Source: Aurantimonadaceae bacterium
Lineage (GTDB): Bacteria; Pseudomonadota; Alphaproteobacteria; Rhizobiales; Rhizobiaceae
Reading direction: 5' to 3'
Assembly (NCBI GenBank): GCA_947474855.1
Contig: CANJKV010000004.1
Coordinates: 1 to 64,000 of the forward strand
DNA length: 64,000 bases
Positions 8,274 to 16,711 of this stretch are shown here, one piece after another. The number at the start of each line of letters is the position of its first letter. Within the stretch, counting starts at the first letter, position 1. The notes under the pieces are model-generated. The model was given only the letters and a program-made list of their open reading frames with translations. It was not told where the DNA came from and searched no databases. A program made the translations under genes and the position numbers.

Positions 8274-8413
8274 TCGTCATCCCGGCGTCGAGCCGGGATC
8301 CATTCCGTGGGCGTCGAGCGTGGGCTTTCGGGTCGAGGAAGAACGCCCTTCCTGCACCGACTTGGCAGGTCGGACGGCTTGGCATGGGTCCCAGATCAAG
8401 CCCGGGATGACGA
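8274..8413. repeat. alphaproteobacterial palindromic repeat element
   Basis: TCGTCATCCCGGC... (8274-8303) and ...CCCGGGATGACGA (8384-8413) form imperfect 30-base inverted termini around about 80 bases. Such CATCCCGG-ended elements are dispersed in alphaproteobacterial intergenic regions, and their RNA would fold into a long hairpin. Only one copy is evident in this window. It occupies most of the 8073-8483 gap, which otherwise holds no gene, and may end the convergent transcripts on either side. Confidence 0.6.
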
Positions 8414-8483
8414 AACTGGAAGGAAGACGAGTCGAAACAAAGGCGCGGCGGTATCAGTCTCGTCACGGGCGAGCGGCCGGTCT

Positions 8484-9149
8484 TCAGATGTTACCTTGCC
8501 GATATCTCGGTGGAAGTTCTGCCGCGGGCAAATCGTCGGCTGTGAACCGCTTTCCGCTGGACCAGGGAAGCGCGTTTAAGGCCATCCCCAGTACTGCACT
8601 GATGGCGGCGAAAATCGCTTTGCCAAAGCCCTTTTTCAGGCCGCCGAACAGAGCACCAAGCGGTTTGAAGACCAAAAGTGGGATGATGAGAAAGGGTATG
8701 ATCAAAAAAGCGAGGACCATGGGAGCCGCCGCCTCCATCATTGGATCGCCGCCATGGCGCAGACGAAGTTGGGGGTTTCGTGCGGCCGCAAACGGGATCA
8801 GCTCCTCCATGAACCGAACGTAGTCGGCAGACCGATCGATGCCGGAACCTCCCTGCCAGTCGAGCGAGGAAATCTCGCTCGTTGACCAAAGCGTCCTCAA
8901 ACGAGCTGTGTAGACCGGGAAGCCGAAGGTGCCGACGCCGCTGGTGTAGTGGAGATGCAGGAACCGAAGCGCAGTCCACGGGACGACCCGAACTTTCCCG
9001 CGCCGCGACACGGAGAGGCCCCGTTCCTCGATGACGTAGACCGTAGGAACACCATGGGACGCTTGGTGATGCTGCGTGAGATTGGCGGTGAAGCCGTATG
9101 TCGGAAGGGCGTCCCCCTGCAATTGAACTTCTCCACGCAGTCCGCCCAT
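8484..9149 (-). CDS. uncharacterised membrane protein
   Basis: I do not recognise this 221-residue protein. The first 130 residues are polar and strand-rich, including a VPTVYVIEERGLSVSRRGKV segment and Trp/Tyr-rich stretches. Around residues 142-165 lies a strongly hydrophobic stretch (MVLAFLIIPFLIIPLLV), followed by a Gly/Lys-rich GGLKKGFGKAIFAAI segment. The ATG at 9149 is the first in-frame ATG, but the frame is open further upstream (RRRRKWLIHSRARAVIW), so the true start may be an upstream non-ATG codon. An overlapping frame starting at 9171 has a poorer, Arg/Ser-rich composition. It stands alone between convergent neighbours. Confidence 0.5.
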   Translation of the reverse strand: MGGLRGEVQLQGDALPTYGFTANLTQHHQASHGVPTVYVIEERGLSVSRRGKVRVVPWTALRFLHLHYTSGVGTFGFPVYTARLRTLWSTSEISSLDWQGGSGIDRSADYVRFMEELIPFAAARNPQLRLRHGGDPMMEAAAPMVLAFLIIPFLIIPLLVFKPLGALFGGLKKGFGKAIFAAISAVLGMALNALPWSSGKRFTADDLPAAELPPRYRQGNI

Positions 9150-9319
9150 CGAAATGCCGCGTGTATCCCATATGACGGCTCGTGCGCGACTATGGATCAG
9201 CCACTTCCGTCGTCTACGGGTCGAAGTCAGCCAACCGGCTCGATAGCCTAACGACCCGCCTTCGAGCGCCTTCCGTCGCCCGGCCGGCATCGGCGGCGCG
9301 CGCCACCGCCGGCCCCTCG

Positions 9320-10123
9320 TCAGACGCGCGTGGCGCCCGGCAGCGGCGCGCGGCGCAGGTCGTCGAGGAGGGTGAGGAGCCCGCGCGCCTGGTGCTCGGC
9401 GAGACGGCGGCCCTTCTCGGCTGTCCCCCGCGAGGCCTCGCCGACGGCGCCTGACGGGTTGAGGTCGCTGGCGATCCAGGCATAGGCGTGCTGGCCCGTC
9501 GCGCGCAGGAGCGCGAAGCGGCGCTCGTCCTCCTCCACGGTCGAGGAGAAGTCCTCGGCGCGGTCCATGTCGACCGCATCGGGGCGAAAGGCCAGCATCA
9601 GCGAGGTCTCGGCGTCGCCGGCATGGATGCCGTAGCGGCTCTCGGCTTCCGAGAAGAGGCCGTCCGGCTTGCCGAAGCGTGACCAGGAGGTCTTGGCGAC
9701 GAGCATTCCGAGTTCCACCCGCAATTCGCGCGCGACGATGCCCATGACCTCCTCGTTGCCGCCGTGGCTGTTGACGATGGCGAGCTTTCGGATGCCGGCC
9801 CGCGCCACCGAGCGGCCGAGCGCCAGCCAGTGCTCGATGAGGACGGTCGCGGGAATGGTGAGCGTGCCCGGCGCATGGAGGTGCTCGTTGGACTTGCCGA
9901 CCGCCTGGATCGGCAGGATGCGCAAATCGAAGTCCGCTGGCAGCAGCGGGATCAGCGTGTCCAGCATGCCGGCCGCGATGATCGCGTCGGTGCCGCAGCC
10001 GAGATGCGGCCCGTGCTGCTCGGTCGCGGCGATCGGCAGGAGCGCGATGGTCTCCAACGGGTCGAGGCCCTCGAATTCGGTGGTGCGGAATTCGCCCCAC
10101 CAGACGCGGCGCGGGGCGCTCAT
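9320..10123 (-). CDS. creatininase-family amidohydrolase
   Basis: A 267-residue metal-dependent amidohydrolase of the creatininase family, whose members open small cyclic amides (creatinine, riboflavin-pathway formamides). The signature EQHGPHL (35-41) with Glu35 and His37, Asp46, the NSHGGN motif (118-123) and an Glu-containing AGDAETSLML segment match the family metal site. It starts with an ATGA overlap on the RidA-family gene, forming a two-gene unit divergent from the 10707 transporter. The reaction is not fixed, but ring opening of an imported cyclic amide fits the neighbourhood. Confidence 0.88.
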   Translation of the reverse strand: MSAPRRVWWGEFRTTEFEGLDPLETIALLPIAATEQHGPHLGCGTDAIIAAGMLDTLIPLLPADFDLRILPIQAVGKSNEHLHAPGTLTIPATVLIEHWLALGRSVARAGIRKLAIVNSHGGNEEVMGIVARELRVELGMLVAKTSWSRFGKPDGLFSEAESRYGIHAGDAETSLMLAFRPDAVDMDRAEDFSSTVEEDERRFALLRATGQHAYAWIASDLNPSGAVGEASRGTAEKGRRLAEHQARGLLTLLDDLRRAPLPGATRV

Positions 10124-10590
10124 GCCGGCCCTCCCCCGCCCATCCGGGCGGCGACGACCTCGACCTCGACCACAAATTCCTCGCGGGTGAAGCCGCCGAC
10201 GATCATCAGCGTCGAGGCGGGGGGCGCGGCGGCGAAGAGGCGGTCGCGCACCCGCATGTAGGGCGCCATGTGCTCGCGGGCGGTGACGAAGGCGTTGATG
10301 CGCACGACGTCGGCAAGGCCCATGCCGGCGCCCTCAAGGATCGCCGCAACGTTGCGGAAGCAGAGTTCGGCCTGCGCCTCGCAACCCTCCGGCACGCGGC
10401 CTTCGGGATCCTGGCCGAGCTGGCCGGAGCAGAAGACCAGCCGGGCCCCGGCGGCGACCTCGACGCCGTGGCTGTAGGCGGCGAAGGGCGGCGCGATGCC
10501 GGCGACGGCGACGGGCCGGGCCGCCGGTTCGTCGCCGCGCGGCGCCGTTCGCTCCTGCAAAAAAATGCCTTGCATTTCACCATGCCCCAT
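10120..10590 (-). CDS. RidA/YjgF-family protein lacking the usual catalytic arginine
   Basis: A 156-residue (or slightly shorter) Rid-family protein with the typical core LVFCSGQLGQDPEG, the FRNVAAILEGAG helix, and a C-terminal VEVEVVAAR strand. Classical RidA proteins, which hydrolyse reactive imines, have an Arg in a P-x-R-S context. Here the equivalent segment reads AAPPASTLMIV, with Ala in place of Arg. This places it among the Rid groups without imine deaminase activity, whose roles are often unknown. An internal ATG (MQGIF) is an alternative start. It is the first gene of the unit with the creatininase-family gene. Confidence 0.85.
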   Translation of the reverse strand: MGHGEMQGIFLQERTAPRGDEPAARPVAVAGIAPPFAAYSHGVEVAAGARLVFCSGQLGQDPEGRVPEGCEAQAELCFRNVAAILEGAGMGLADVVRINAFVTAREHMAPYMRVRDRLFAAAPPASTLMIVGGFTREEFVVEVEVVAARMGGGGPA

Positions 10591-10617
10591 TATTAGTCTC
10601 TTTTTCGTAGGCTAATA
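10591..10617. promoter_or_regulatory. inverted repeat in the divergent promoter region
   Basis: TATTAG (10591-10596) and CTAATA (10612-10617) form an inverted pair around a T-rich centre in the 116-base gap between the RidA-family gene and the binding-protein gene. The symmetry and position suit a regulator site controlling both directions. The LysR gene at 16712 is a possible regulator. No clear promoter elements could be assigned. Confidence 0.3.
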
Positions 10618-10706
10618 GATGGCGCGGTGACAAGCCCGATCTGACCAGCCTCATAAGCACAGCTTCAAGGATCGCCCCGCTCTCCGGCCCGCAAAGGACC
10701 CGCGCC

Positions 10707-11705
10707 ATGCTGAAGTCGCTCGCCGCCGCCCTGTCTCTCGCCTGCGCAGCGGCCGCCCCCGCCGCAGCCGCCGACGCCGTCACCTTCGGCACCAACTGGC
10801 TCGCCCAGGCCGAGCACGGCGGCTACTACCAGGCGCTCGCCGACGGCACCTACGAGAAGTACGGGCTGGACGTGACGATCCGGCAGGGCGGGCCGCAGGC
10901 CGCCAACCGCAACCTCCTGATCGCCGGGCAGATCCAGTTCTACATGGGCGGCACGCTCGGCTCCTTCGATGCGGTGTCGCAAGGCATCCCCCTCGTCACC
11001 GTCGCCGCGATCTTCCAGAAGGACCCCCAGGGGCTCATGGCCCATCCGGACGCGGGCTACGAGACCTTCGCGGATCTGGCCAAGGCGCCGACCATCTTCA
11101 TGGGGAAGGAGGGGTTCACCACCTACTTCTCCTGGATGAAGGCGAACTACCAGGGCTTCTCGGACGCGCAGTTCAAGCCCTACCAGTTCAATCCGGGACC
11201 CTTCCTCGCCGACAAGCAGTCGGTGCAGCAGGGCTACGTCACCTCCGAGCCCTTCGAGATCGAGAAACAGGCGGGCTTCGCGCCGACGATCTTCCTCCTC
11301 GCCGACCAGGGCTACTCGACCTATTCCACGACGATCGAGACGCAGGCCGCCCTCGTCGCGGAGAACCCGGACCTCGTCCAGCGCTTCGTCGACGCCACCG
11401 CCATCGGCTGGGCCAACTATCTCCACGGCGACAACGCCGCCGCCAACGCGCTGATCAAGGCCGACAATCCGGAGATGACCGACGAGCAGCTCGCCTATTC
11501 GCTGGCCAAGATGAAGGAGTTCGGCATCGTCGAGACGGGCGATGCGGCGGAGGGCGGCATCGGCTGCATGAGCGACGCGCGCTACAAGGACTTCTTCGAC
11601 AAGATGGCCGCCGTCGACGTCGTGCCCAAGGACCTCGACTACACCAAGGCCTACACGCTGCAGTTCACCTGCAAGAAGGTCGGCCTGGACCTGCGGAAGT
11701 CCTGA
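10707..11705 (+). CDS. NMT1/THI5-like ABC substrate-binding protein
   Basis: A 332-residue periplasmic binding protein. The signal peptide (MLKSLAAALSLACAAAAPAAAA) precedes ADAVTFGTNWLAQAEHGGYY, the N-terminal strand and first ligand loop of the NMT1 family. Later segments DVTIRQGGPQ and GQIQFYMGG are also typical. The C-terminus holds two Cys (GIGCMSD and FTCKKV) that could form a disulfide. It heads a run of seven closely spaced genes through the LysR gene at 17677. Compared with the binding proteins at 2985, 23688 and 27202 it is clearly divergent, so a different ligand is likely. A co-encoded cytosine-deaminase-like enzyme suggests a pyrimidine-like compound. Confidence 0.85.
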   Translation: MLKSLAAALSLACAAAAPAAAADAVTFGTNWLAQAEHGGYYQALADGTYEKYGLDVTIRQGGPQAANRNLLIAGQIQFYMGGTLGSFDAVSQGIPLVTVAAIFQKDPQGLMAHPDAGYETFADLAKAPTIFMGKEGFTTYFSWMKANYQGFSDAQFKPYQFNPGPFLADKQSVQQGYVTSEPFEIEKQAGFAPTIFLLADQGYSTYSTTIETQAALVAENPDLVQRFVDATAIGWANYLHGDNAAANALIKADNPEMTDEQLAYSLAKMKEFGIVETGDAAEGGIGCMSDARYKDFFDKMAAVDVVPKDLDYTKAYTLQFTCKKVGLDLRKS

Positions 11706-11710
11706 CGGCG

Positions 11711-12544
11711 ATGAGCGCGCCCGCCGCCACGTCCCTGCCGCCGGGCGCCGCCCGCCCCGTCGTGTCGCTGCGGGGCGTCTCCAAGCGCTTCTCCAACGGC
11801 ACGCTCGCCTTGTCGAGCATGTCGATGGACATCCGCCGGGGCGAGTTCGTCAGCCTCCTCGGCCCGTCGGGCTGCGGCAAGTCGACGGCGCTGCGCATCG
11901 TCGCCGGCCTCGGGCAGCCGAGCGAGGGGACGGTGGACTGGCCGGCCTCGCGCATCGGCCGGAACGGCCGGCCGGACGCCGACATCGGCTTCGTCTTCCA
12001 GGAGCCGACGCTGATGCCCTGGAAGCCGGTCTTCGACAACGCCTTCCTGCCGCTGCGGCTGAAGGGCGTGTCCAAGGCGCAGGCGCGCGACACGGTCATG
12101 GCGGCGCTGGAGACCGTCGGGCTCGAGGACTTCGCCCGCGCCTATCCGCGAGAGCTGTCCGGCGGCATGCGCATGCGCGTCTCGATCGCCCGCGCCCTCG
12201 TCACCGAGCCGAAGCTTCTCCTGATGGACGAGCCCTTCGGCGCGCTCGACGAGATCACCCGCCAGAAGCTCAACGACGACGTGCTGCGCCTCTGGCACGA
12301 GAAGGGTCTGACCGTGGTCTTCGTCACCCACTCCGTCTTCGAGGCGGCCTATCTGTCGAGCCGCATCGCGGTGATGGGCGCGCGGCCGGGCCGCGTCGTC
12401 TCCGACATGGCGCTGGCCTCTCCGGCGGGGCGCGAGCGCGATGCCGGCTTCCGCTCCTCCGACGCCTATGGCGAGCTCTGCCGCCACGTCAGCCAGGCGC
12501 TCGCCGGCGCCATGTACGCGCCGCGCGGCGCGGAGGCGGCCTGA
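11711..12544 (+). CDS. ABC transporter ATP-binding protein (NitT/TauT type)
   Basis: A 277-residue cytoplasmic ATPase. Walker A is GPSGCGKST near residue 53, the Q-loop is FVFQEPTLMPW, the signature is LSGGMRMRVSIARAL, Walker B is LLLMDEPFGALD, and the switch His lies in THSVFEAAYLS. It begins 5 bases after the binding protein and ends 1 base before the permease, so the three form one transport operon. Subfamily assignment follows from the PTLMPW Q-loop. Confidence 0.9.
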   Translation: MSAPAATSLPPGAARPVVSLRGVSKRFSNGTLALSSMSMDIRRGEFVSLLGPSGCGKSTALRIVAGLGQPSEGTVDWPASRIGRNGRPDADIGFVFQEPTLMPWKPVFDNAFLPLRLKGVSKAQARDTVMAALETVGLEDFARAYPRELSGGMRMRVSIARALVTEPKLLLMDEPFGALDEITRQKLNDDVLRLWHEKGLTVVFVTHSVFEAAYLSSRIAVMGARPGRVVSDMALASPAGRERDAGFRSSDAYGELCRHVSQALAGAMYAPRGAEAA

Positions 12545-12545
12545 G

Positions 12546-13391
12546 ATGGTGGCGCTCGCCGACGACGCGCCGGCTGCAAACCGCTCCGAAAGCGCGCCCG
12601 GCGCGAACCGCGACCGCCTCATGCGGATCGCGGTGCCCGCGGCGATGCTGGCGCTGACCCTCCTCGCCTGGGAGGCCTATGTCCGCCTCAACGGCGTGCC
12701 GCCCTACATCCTGCCCGCTCCGAGCCTCGTCGCGGCGACCCTCGTTAAGGACTGGGCCACGCTCTGGCCGGCGCTCCTCGTCACGCTCCAGATCACCTTC
12801 TCGGCGCTGATCCTGGCGCTCGTCGGCGGCTCGGCGCTGGCGATCCTCCTCGTCCAGTCGCGCTGGGTCGAGCTCGCGCTCTACCCCTACGCCGTGATCC
12901 TCCAGGTGACGCCGATCGTCGCGATCGCCCCGCTGATCCTCGTCTACGTCCCCTCGACGCAAGGCGCGATCATGATCTGCGCCTTTCTCGTCGCCTTCTT
13001 CCCCATCCTCTCCAACATGGTCCAGGGCCTGAAGAGCGTCGACCACAACCTCCTCAACCTCTACGACCTCTACGGCGCCTCGCGCTGGCAGCAGCTCCGG
13101 ATGCTGAAGCTGCCGGCCGCCCTTCCCTACTTCATGGCGGGCCTCAAGATCGGCGGCGGCCTGTCGCTGATCGCCGCCGTCGTCGCCGAGTTCGCGGCCG
13201 GATCGGCGGGGGCGGGCTCCGGCCTCGCCTTCCGGCTCCTGGAATCGCAGTACCGCATGAACATCCCGCGCCTCTTCGCGGCGCTCGTGCTCCTGTCGGC
13301 GACGGGCGTCGCGATCTTCGCCTTCACCTCGCTCGTGTCCTGGCTGTCGCTGCGGCGCTGGCACGAGAGCGCCCTGTCCCGCGAGAACTGA
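12546..13391 (+). CDS. ABC transporter permease (NitT/TauT type)
   Basis: A 281-residue inner-membrane permease of the BPD_transp_1 family. About 25 polar N-terminal residues precede the first membrane segment (LALTLLAWEAYVRL). The EAA loop is in YDLYGASRWQQLRMLKLPAALP near residues 170-195. The ATG at 12546 is preferred because it follows the ATPase stop directly. It supplies the channel for the ligand of the 10707 binding protein, and is followed after 5 bases by the deaminase-like gene. Confidence 0.88.
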   Translation: MVALADDAPAANRSESAPGANRDRLMRIAVPAAMLALTLLAWEAYVRLNGVPPYILPAPSLVAATLVKDWATLWPALLVTLQITFSALILALVGGSALAILLVQSRWVELALYPYAVILQVTPIVAIAPLILVYVPSTQGAIMICAFLVAFFPILSNMVQGLKSVDHNLLNLYDLYGASRWQQLRMLKLPAALPYFMAGLKIGGGLSLIAAVVAEFAAGSAGAGSGLAFRLLESQYRMNIPRLFAALVLLSATGVAIFAFTSLVSWLSLRRWHESALSREN

Positions 13392-13396
13392 GCCCC

Positions 13397-14692
13397 ATGC
13401 CGCAGAACCCGCAAGGCGGCGACGCCCTCCTGATCCGCCGCGCGCGCCTTGCGAGCCCCGCGGGCTTCGCCGGCGCCGACATCCGGGTCGCCGGCGGCAT
13501 GATCGAAGCCCTCGCCGCGCCCGGCACGCTCGCCCCCGCGCCCGGCGAGCCCGTGATCGAGGCGGACGACGGCCTCGTCCTGCCGGCCTTCGTCGACCTC
13601 CACACTCACCTCGACAAGGGCCATATCAGCCCCCGCCGGCCCAATCCCGACGGCAGCTTCACCGGCGCGCTTTTCGCGGTGAAGGACGACCGCGAGGCCA
13701 ACTGGACGGCCGCCGACGTGTCCGCGCGCATGGAGTTCGCGCTGCGCTGCGCCCATGCCCACGGCACGGCGGCGATCCGCACCCATCTCGACTCGGCCCC
13801 GCCGCAGAACCGCATCTCCTGGCCGGTGTTCGCTGAGGCGCGCGAACGCTGGGCCGGCCGCATCGAGCTGCAGGCGACGGCCCTGATGGGCCCCGACCAC
13901 GCGCTCGACCGCGCCGTCGTCGACGAGCTGGCCCGCACCGCAAAGGCGCATGGCGGCCGGCTCGGCGGGGCGATCTCGGTCTTCGACCGGGCGGAAGAAG
14001 CGATCGCCAACCTCGTCGAGGCGGCGGGGACCCACGGGCTCGACCTCGACCTCCACATCGACGAGAGCGGCGACGTCGCCTCGCGCAGCCTCGGCATCCT
14101 CGCCCGGCGCGTCATCGAGACCGGCTTTTCCGGCCGGGTGCTCGCCGGCCATTGCTGCTCGCTCGCGGTGCTGCCCGAGCGCGACGCGGCCGAGACGATC
14201 GAGCTGGTGGCCCGCGCCGGCATCGCCGTCGTCTCGCTGCCCATGTGCAACCTCTACCTCCAGGACCGAGCGAACGGCCGCACGCCGCGCTGGCGGGGCG
14301 TGACGCTCCTGTCCGAGCTGAAGGCGGCGGGGGTCCCGGTCTCGCTCGCCTCCGACAACACGCGCGACCCCTTCTATGCCTATGGCGACCTCGACATGGC
14401 CGAGGTGCTGCGCGAGGCCGTGCGCATCGGCCATCTCGACCATCCCGCCGAGGACCTGCCCGCCTGGTTCGGCGCGGTCGGTGCCCTTCCCGCCGCGACC
14501 GGCGGCTTCCGCTACCGCGCCAGGATCGAGCCCGGCGCTCCGGCCGACCTCGTCCTGTTCCGCGCCCGCGATCCCGGCGAGCTGTTCTCCCGGCCGCAGA
14601 GCGACCGGACGGTGGTGCGCGCCGGCCGGATCATCGCCCGCGACCTGCCCGACTACCGCGAGCTCGACGCCCTTCTCGGAGACGCCCCATGA
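13397..14692 (+). CDS. cytosine-deaminase-like amidohydrolase
   Basis: A 431-residue zinc amidohydrolase of the CodA/N-isopropylammelide group. The N-terminal metal motif is LHTHLDKG (His69, His71, Asp73, Lys74). HLDSA, LHIDESGD, AGHCCSLA and SDNTRDPFYAYGDLDM follow in the order seen in CodA, giving the other metal ligands and the catalytic Asp. Cytosine deaminase converts cytosine to uracil; relatives act on creatinine, isoguanine or triazines, so the exact substrate is open. It overlaps the next gene by ATGA and lies in the transport operon. Confidence 0.82.
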   Translation: MPQNPQGGDALLIRRARLASPAGFAGADIRVAGGMIEALAAPGTLAPAPGEPVIEADDGLVLPAFVDLHTHLDKGHISPRRPNPDGSFTGALFAVKDDREANWTAADVSARMEFALRCAHAHGTAAIRTHLDSAPPQNRISWPVFAEARERWAGRIELQATALMGPDHALDRAVVDELARTAKAHGGRLGGAISVFDRAEEAIANLVEAAGTHGLDLDLHIDESGDVASRSLGILARRVIETGFSGRVLAGHCCSLAVLPERDAAETIELVARAGIAVVSLPMCNLYLQDRANGRTPRWRGVTLLSELKAAGVPVSLASDNTRDPFYAYGDLDMAEVLREAVRIGHLDHPAEDLPAWFGAVGALPAATGGFRYRARIEPGAPADLVLFRARDPGELFSRPQSDRTVVRAGRIIARDLPDYRELDALLGDAP

Positions 14693-16089
14693 CCCTCGAC
14701 GCCTTCCGCCGCGACCTCGGGACCATCGCCGTCGAGGACAATCCGAAGCTCGTCCAGAAGAAGAGCCGCGACTTCTACTGGTACTCGCCCGTCCTCAAGC
14801 GCCAGCTCGACCACGTCACCGCCGATCTCGTCGTCTCGCCCAAAACGACGGAAGAGGTCGTCGAGGTTCTCGCCGCCGCGCACAGGCACAAGGTGCCGAT
14901 CACGCCGCGGGGCGCGGGCACCGGCAATTACGGGCAGGCGATGCCGCTCGCCCGCGGCGCCGTCCTGAACCTCTACGAGATGAACCGGATCCTGGATTCG
15001 AGCCCGACGCGGGTGCGCGCCGAGGCGGGGGCGGTGCTGGAGAAGATCGACCAGCACACCCGCCCCGCTCACGGCGCCGAGATCCGCTTCTTCCCCTCCA
15101 CCTACCGCACGGCGACCGTCGGCGGCTTCGTCGCCGGGGGCTCGGGGGGCGTCGGCTCGATCCGATGGGGCGGCCTTCGCGCGCTCGGCAACATCCTCGG
15201 CCTCACCGTCGTCACCTGCGAGGCGCGCCCGCGCGTCCTCCAGATCGAGGGGACGGACATCCTGAAGGTCGCCCACGCCTACGGCACCAACGGCATCATC
15301 ACCGAGGTCGAGCTGCCGCTGACCGCCGCCTACGACTGGGTCGACGTCCTCCTCGCCTTCCCGGACCCGATGGCGGCGACGCGCTTCGCCGAGGCGCTCG
15401 CCCGTCAGGACGGGCTCCTCGCCAAGGAGATCGCCGTCGTCGCGGCGCCCGTCGCCCACGACTACTTCCCGCACTACCGCCGCTTCTTCGAGCGCGACGC
15501 CTCGATCGTCGTCGTGATGTGCGCGGCCCACGCCATGGACCCGCTGGCGGTTCTCGCCCGCCACATGGGCGCCGCCATCGTCTACCGCGCCGACGCCCTG
15601 TCGCCCGAGGAGAAGCGCCATCTGCCGCCGGTCTTCGAGCTGTGCTGGAACCACACCACCATGCGCGGCCTGAAGGTCGACCCGGGCATCACCTATCTCC
15701 AGACGCAGTATCCCGACTACGAGCACGTCAAGCGCATCCACGAGATCCTCGGCGACGAGATGCCGCTGCACCTCGAGATGATCCGCTTCGACGGGCGCAT
15801 CGTCTTTTCCGGCCTGCCGATCGTGCGCTTCTCCACGGAAGAGCGGCTGGAGGAGATCATCCGCATCCACGAGGAGAACGGCTGCCTCGTCTTCAACCCG
15901 CACCGCTACACGCTGGAGGAAGGCGGCATGAAGCGCACCGACGCCGCCCAGCTCGCCTTCAAGGCGGAAGCCGACCCGCTCGGCCTCCTCAACCCCGGCA
16001 AGATGATCGCCTGGGAAAACCCGGACTTCGACTTCGCCGACAACCGCGCCTGGGTCTTTGCCGGCCTCCAGGCGGTCGACGCCGCCTGA
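14689..16089 (+). CDS. FAD-linked oxidase (FAD-binding PCMH type)
   Basis: A 466-residue protein with an N-terminal FAD_binding_4 domain: VVSPKTTEEVVEVLAAAHRH near residue 45, then TPRGAGTGNYGQAMPLARG, which carries the flavin pyrophosphate loop, and TVGGFVAGGSGGVGSIRWG. The C-terminal part has a substrate region ending in GLLNPGKMIAW, typical of glycolate-oxidase GlcD-like enzymes. It probably oxidises a hydroxy acid or amine released in this pathway and passes electrons to a quinone or flavoprotein. It overlaps the amidohydrolase stop (ATGA) and is 8 bases from the quinone reductase gene. Confidence 0.82.
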   Translation: MTLDAFRRDLGTIAVEDNPKLVQKKSRDFYWYSPVLKRQLDHVTADLVVSPKTTEEVVEVLAAAHRHKVPITPRGAGTGNYGQAMPLARGAVLNLYEMNRILDSSPTRVRAEAGAVLEKIDQHTRPAHGAEIRFFPSTYRTATVGGFVAGGSGGVGSIRWGGLRALGNILGLTVVTCEARPRVLQIEGTDILKVAHAYGTNGIITEVELPLTAAYDWVDVLLAFPDPMAATRFAEALARQDGLLAKEIAVVAAPVAHDYFPHYRRFFERDASIVVVMCAAHAMDPLAVLARHMGAAIVYRADALSPEEKRHLPPVFELCWNHTTMRGLKVDPGITYLQTQYPDYEHVKRIHEILGDEMPLHLEMIRFDGRIVFSGLPIVRFSTEERLEEIIRIHEENGCLVFNPHRYTLEEGGMKRTDAAQLAFKAEADPLGLLNPGKMIAWENPDFDFADNRAWVFAGLQAVDAA

Positions 16090-16097
16090 CGGCCGCG

Positions 16098-16691
16098 ATG
16101 CGCGTCCTCCTGATCCACGCCCATCCGGTCGAGACGAGCTACAGCGCGCAGCTTCGCGACACGGCGAAGGCCGCGCTGGAAAGGGCCGGCCACGCGGTGG
16201 ACCTCCTCTCGCTCTACGACGAGAACTTCGACGCGGTGCTGTCGCGGGAGGAGCGGCTGAACTATCACGACACCGGCGCCAACATCACGCCGACTATTGC
16301 CCCTTACGTCGAGCGGGTGCGGGCGGCGGAAGGGGTCGTCCTCGTCCACCCCGTCTGGAACTTCGGCATGCCGGCGATCCTGAAGGGCTTCTTCGACCGG
16401 GTCTTCGTGCCCGGCGTCGCCTTCCGCATGACGGAGGGCGACAAGGGCCGGCTGGTGCGCTGCCTCGACAACGTGTCCAAGGTGACGGTGATCACGACCT
16501 ATGGCGGCCCGCGCATCCGCGCGCTCCTCGTCGGCGATCCGCCGCGGCGCGTCGCCCGGCGGGTCCTCTGGGCGGTGTTTCGCCCCAAGGGCCCGGTGCG
16601 CTATCTCGCCCTTTATGACATGAACCGCAACGGGCCGGCAGAGCTCGACGGCTTCAAGGCCAAGGTCGCCGCGGCCATGGCGGCCTTCTGA
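16098..16691 (+). CDS. flavodoxin-fold NAD(P)H:quinone oxidoreductase
   Basis: A 197-residue flavoprotein of the Flavodoxin_2 (NQO1/KefF/MdaB) family. The N-terminal strand and flavin phosphate loop are MRVLLIHAHPVETSYSAQL. HPVWNFGMPAILKGFFDRVF is the central family motif, and the later ITTYGGPRIR loop also contacts flavin. It lies 8 bases after the FAD oxidase and so may pair with it in electron transfer, which is inference from position. A second member of this family is at 36683-37312. Confidence 0.85.
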   Translation: MRVLLIHAHPVETSYSAQLRDTAKAALERAGHAVDLLSLYDENFDAVLSREERLNYHDTGANITPTIAPYVERVRAAEGVVLVHPVWNFGMPAILKGFFDRVFVPGVAFRMTEGDKGRLVRCLDNVSKVTVITTYGGPRIRALLVGDPPRRVARRVLWAVFRPKGPVRYLALYDMNRNGPAELDGFKAKVAAAMAAF

Positions 16692-16711
16692 GCGGTGGGA
16701 GAGAGGCCAGG

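Noticed and set aside
8491-9171. Alternative minus-strand frame overlapping the gene at 8484-9149
   Set aside because: Ser/Arg-rich with scattered Cys and Trp, while the other frame has a clear membrane segment and balanced composition.
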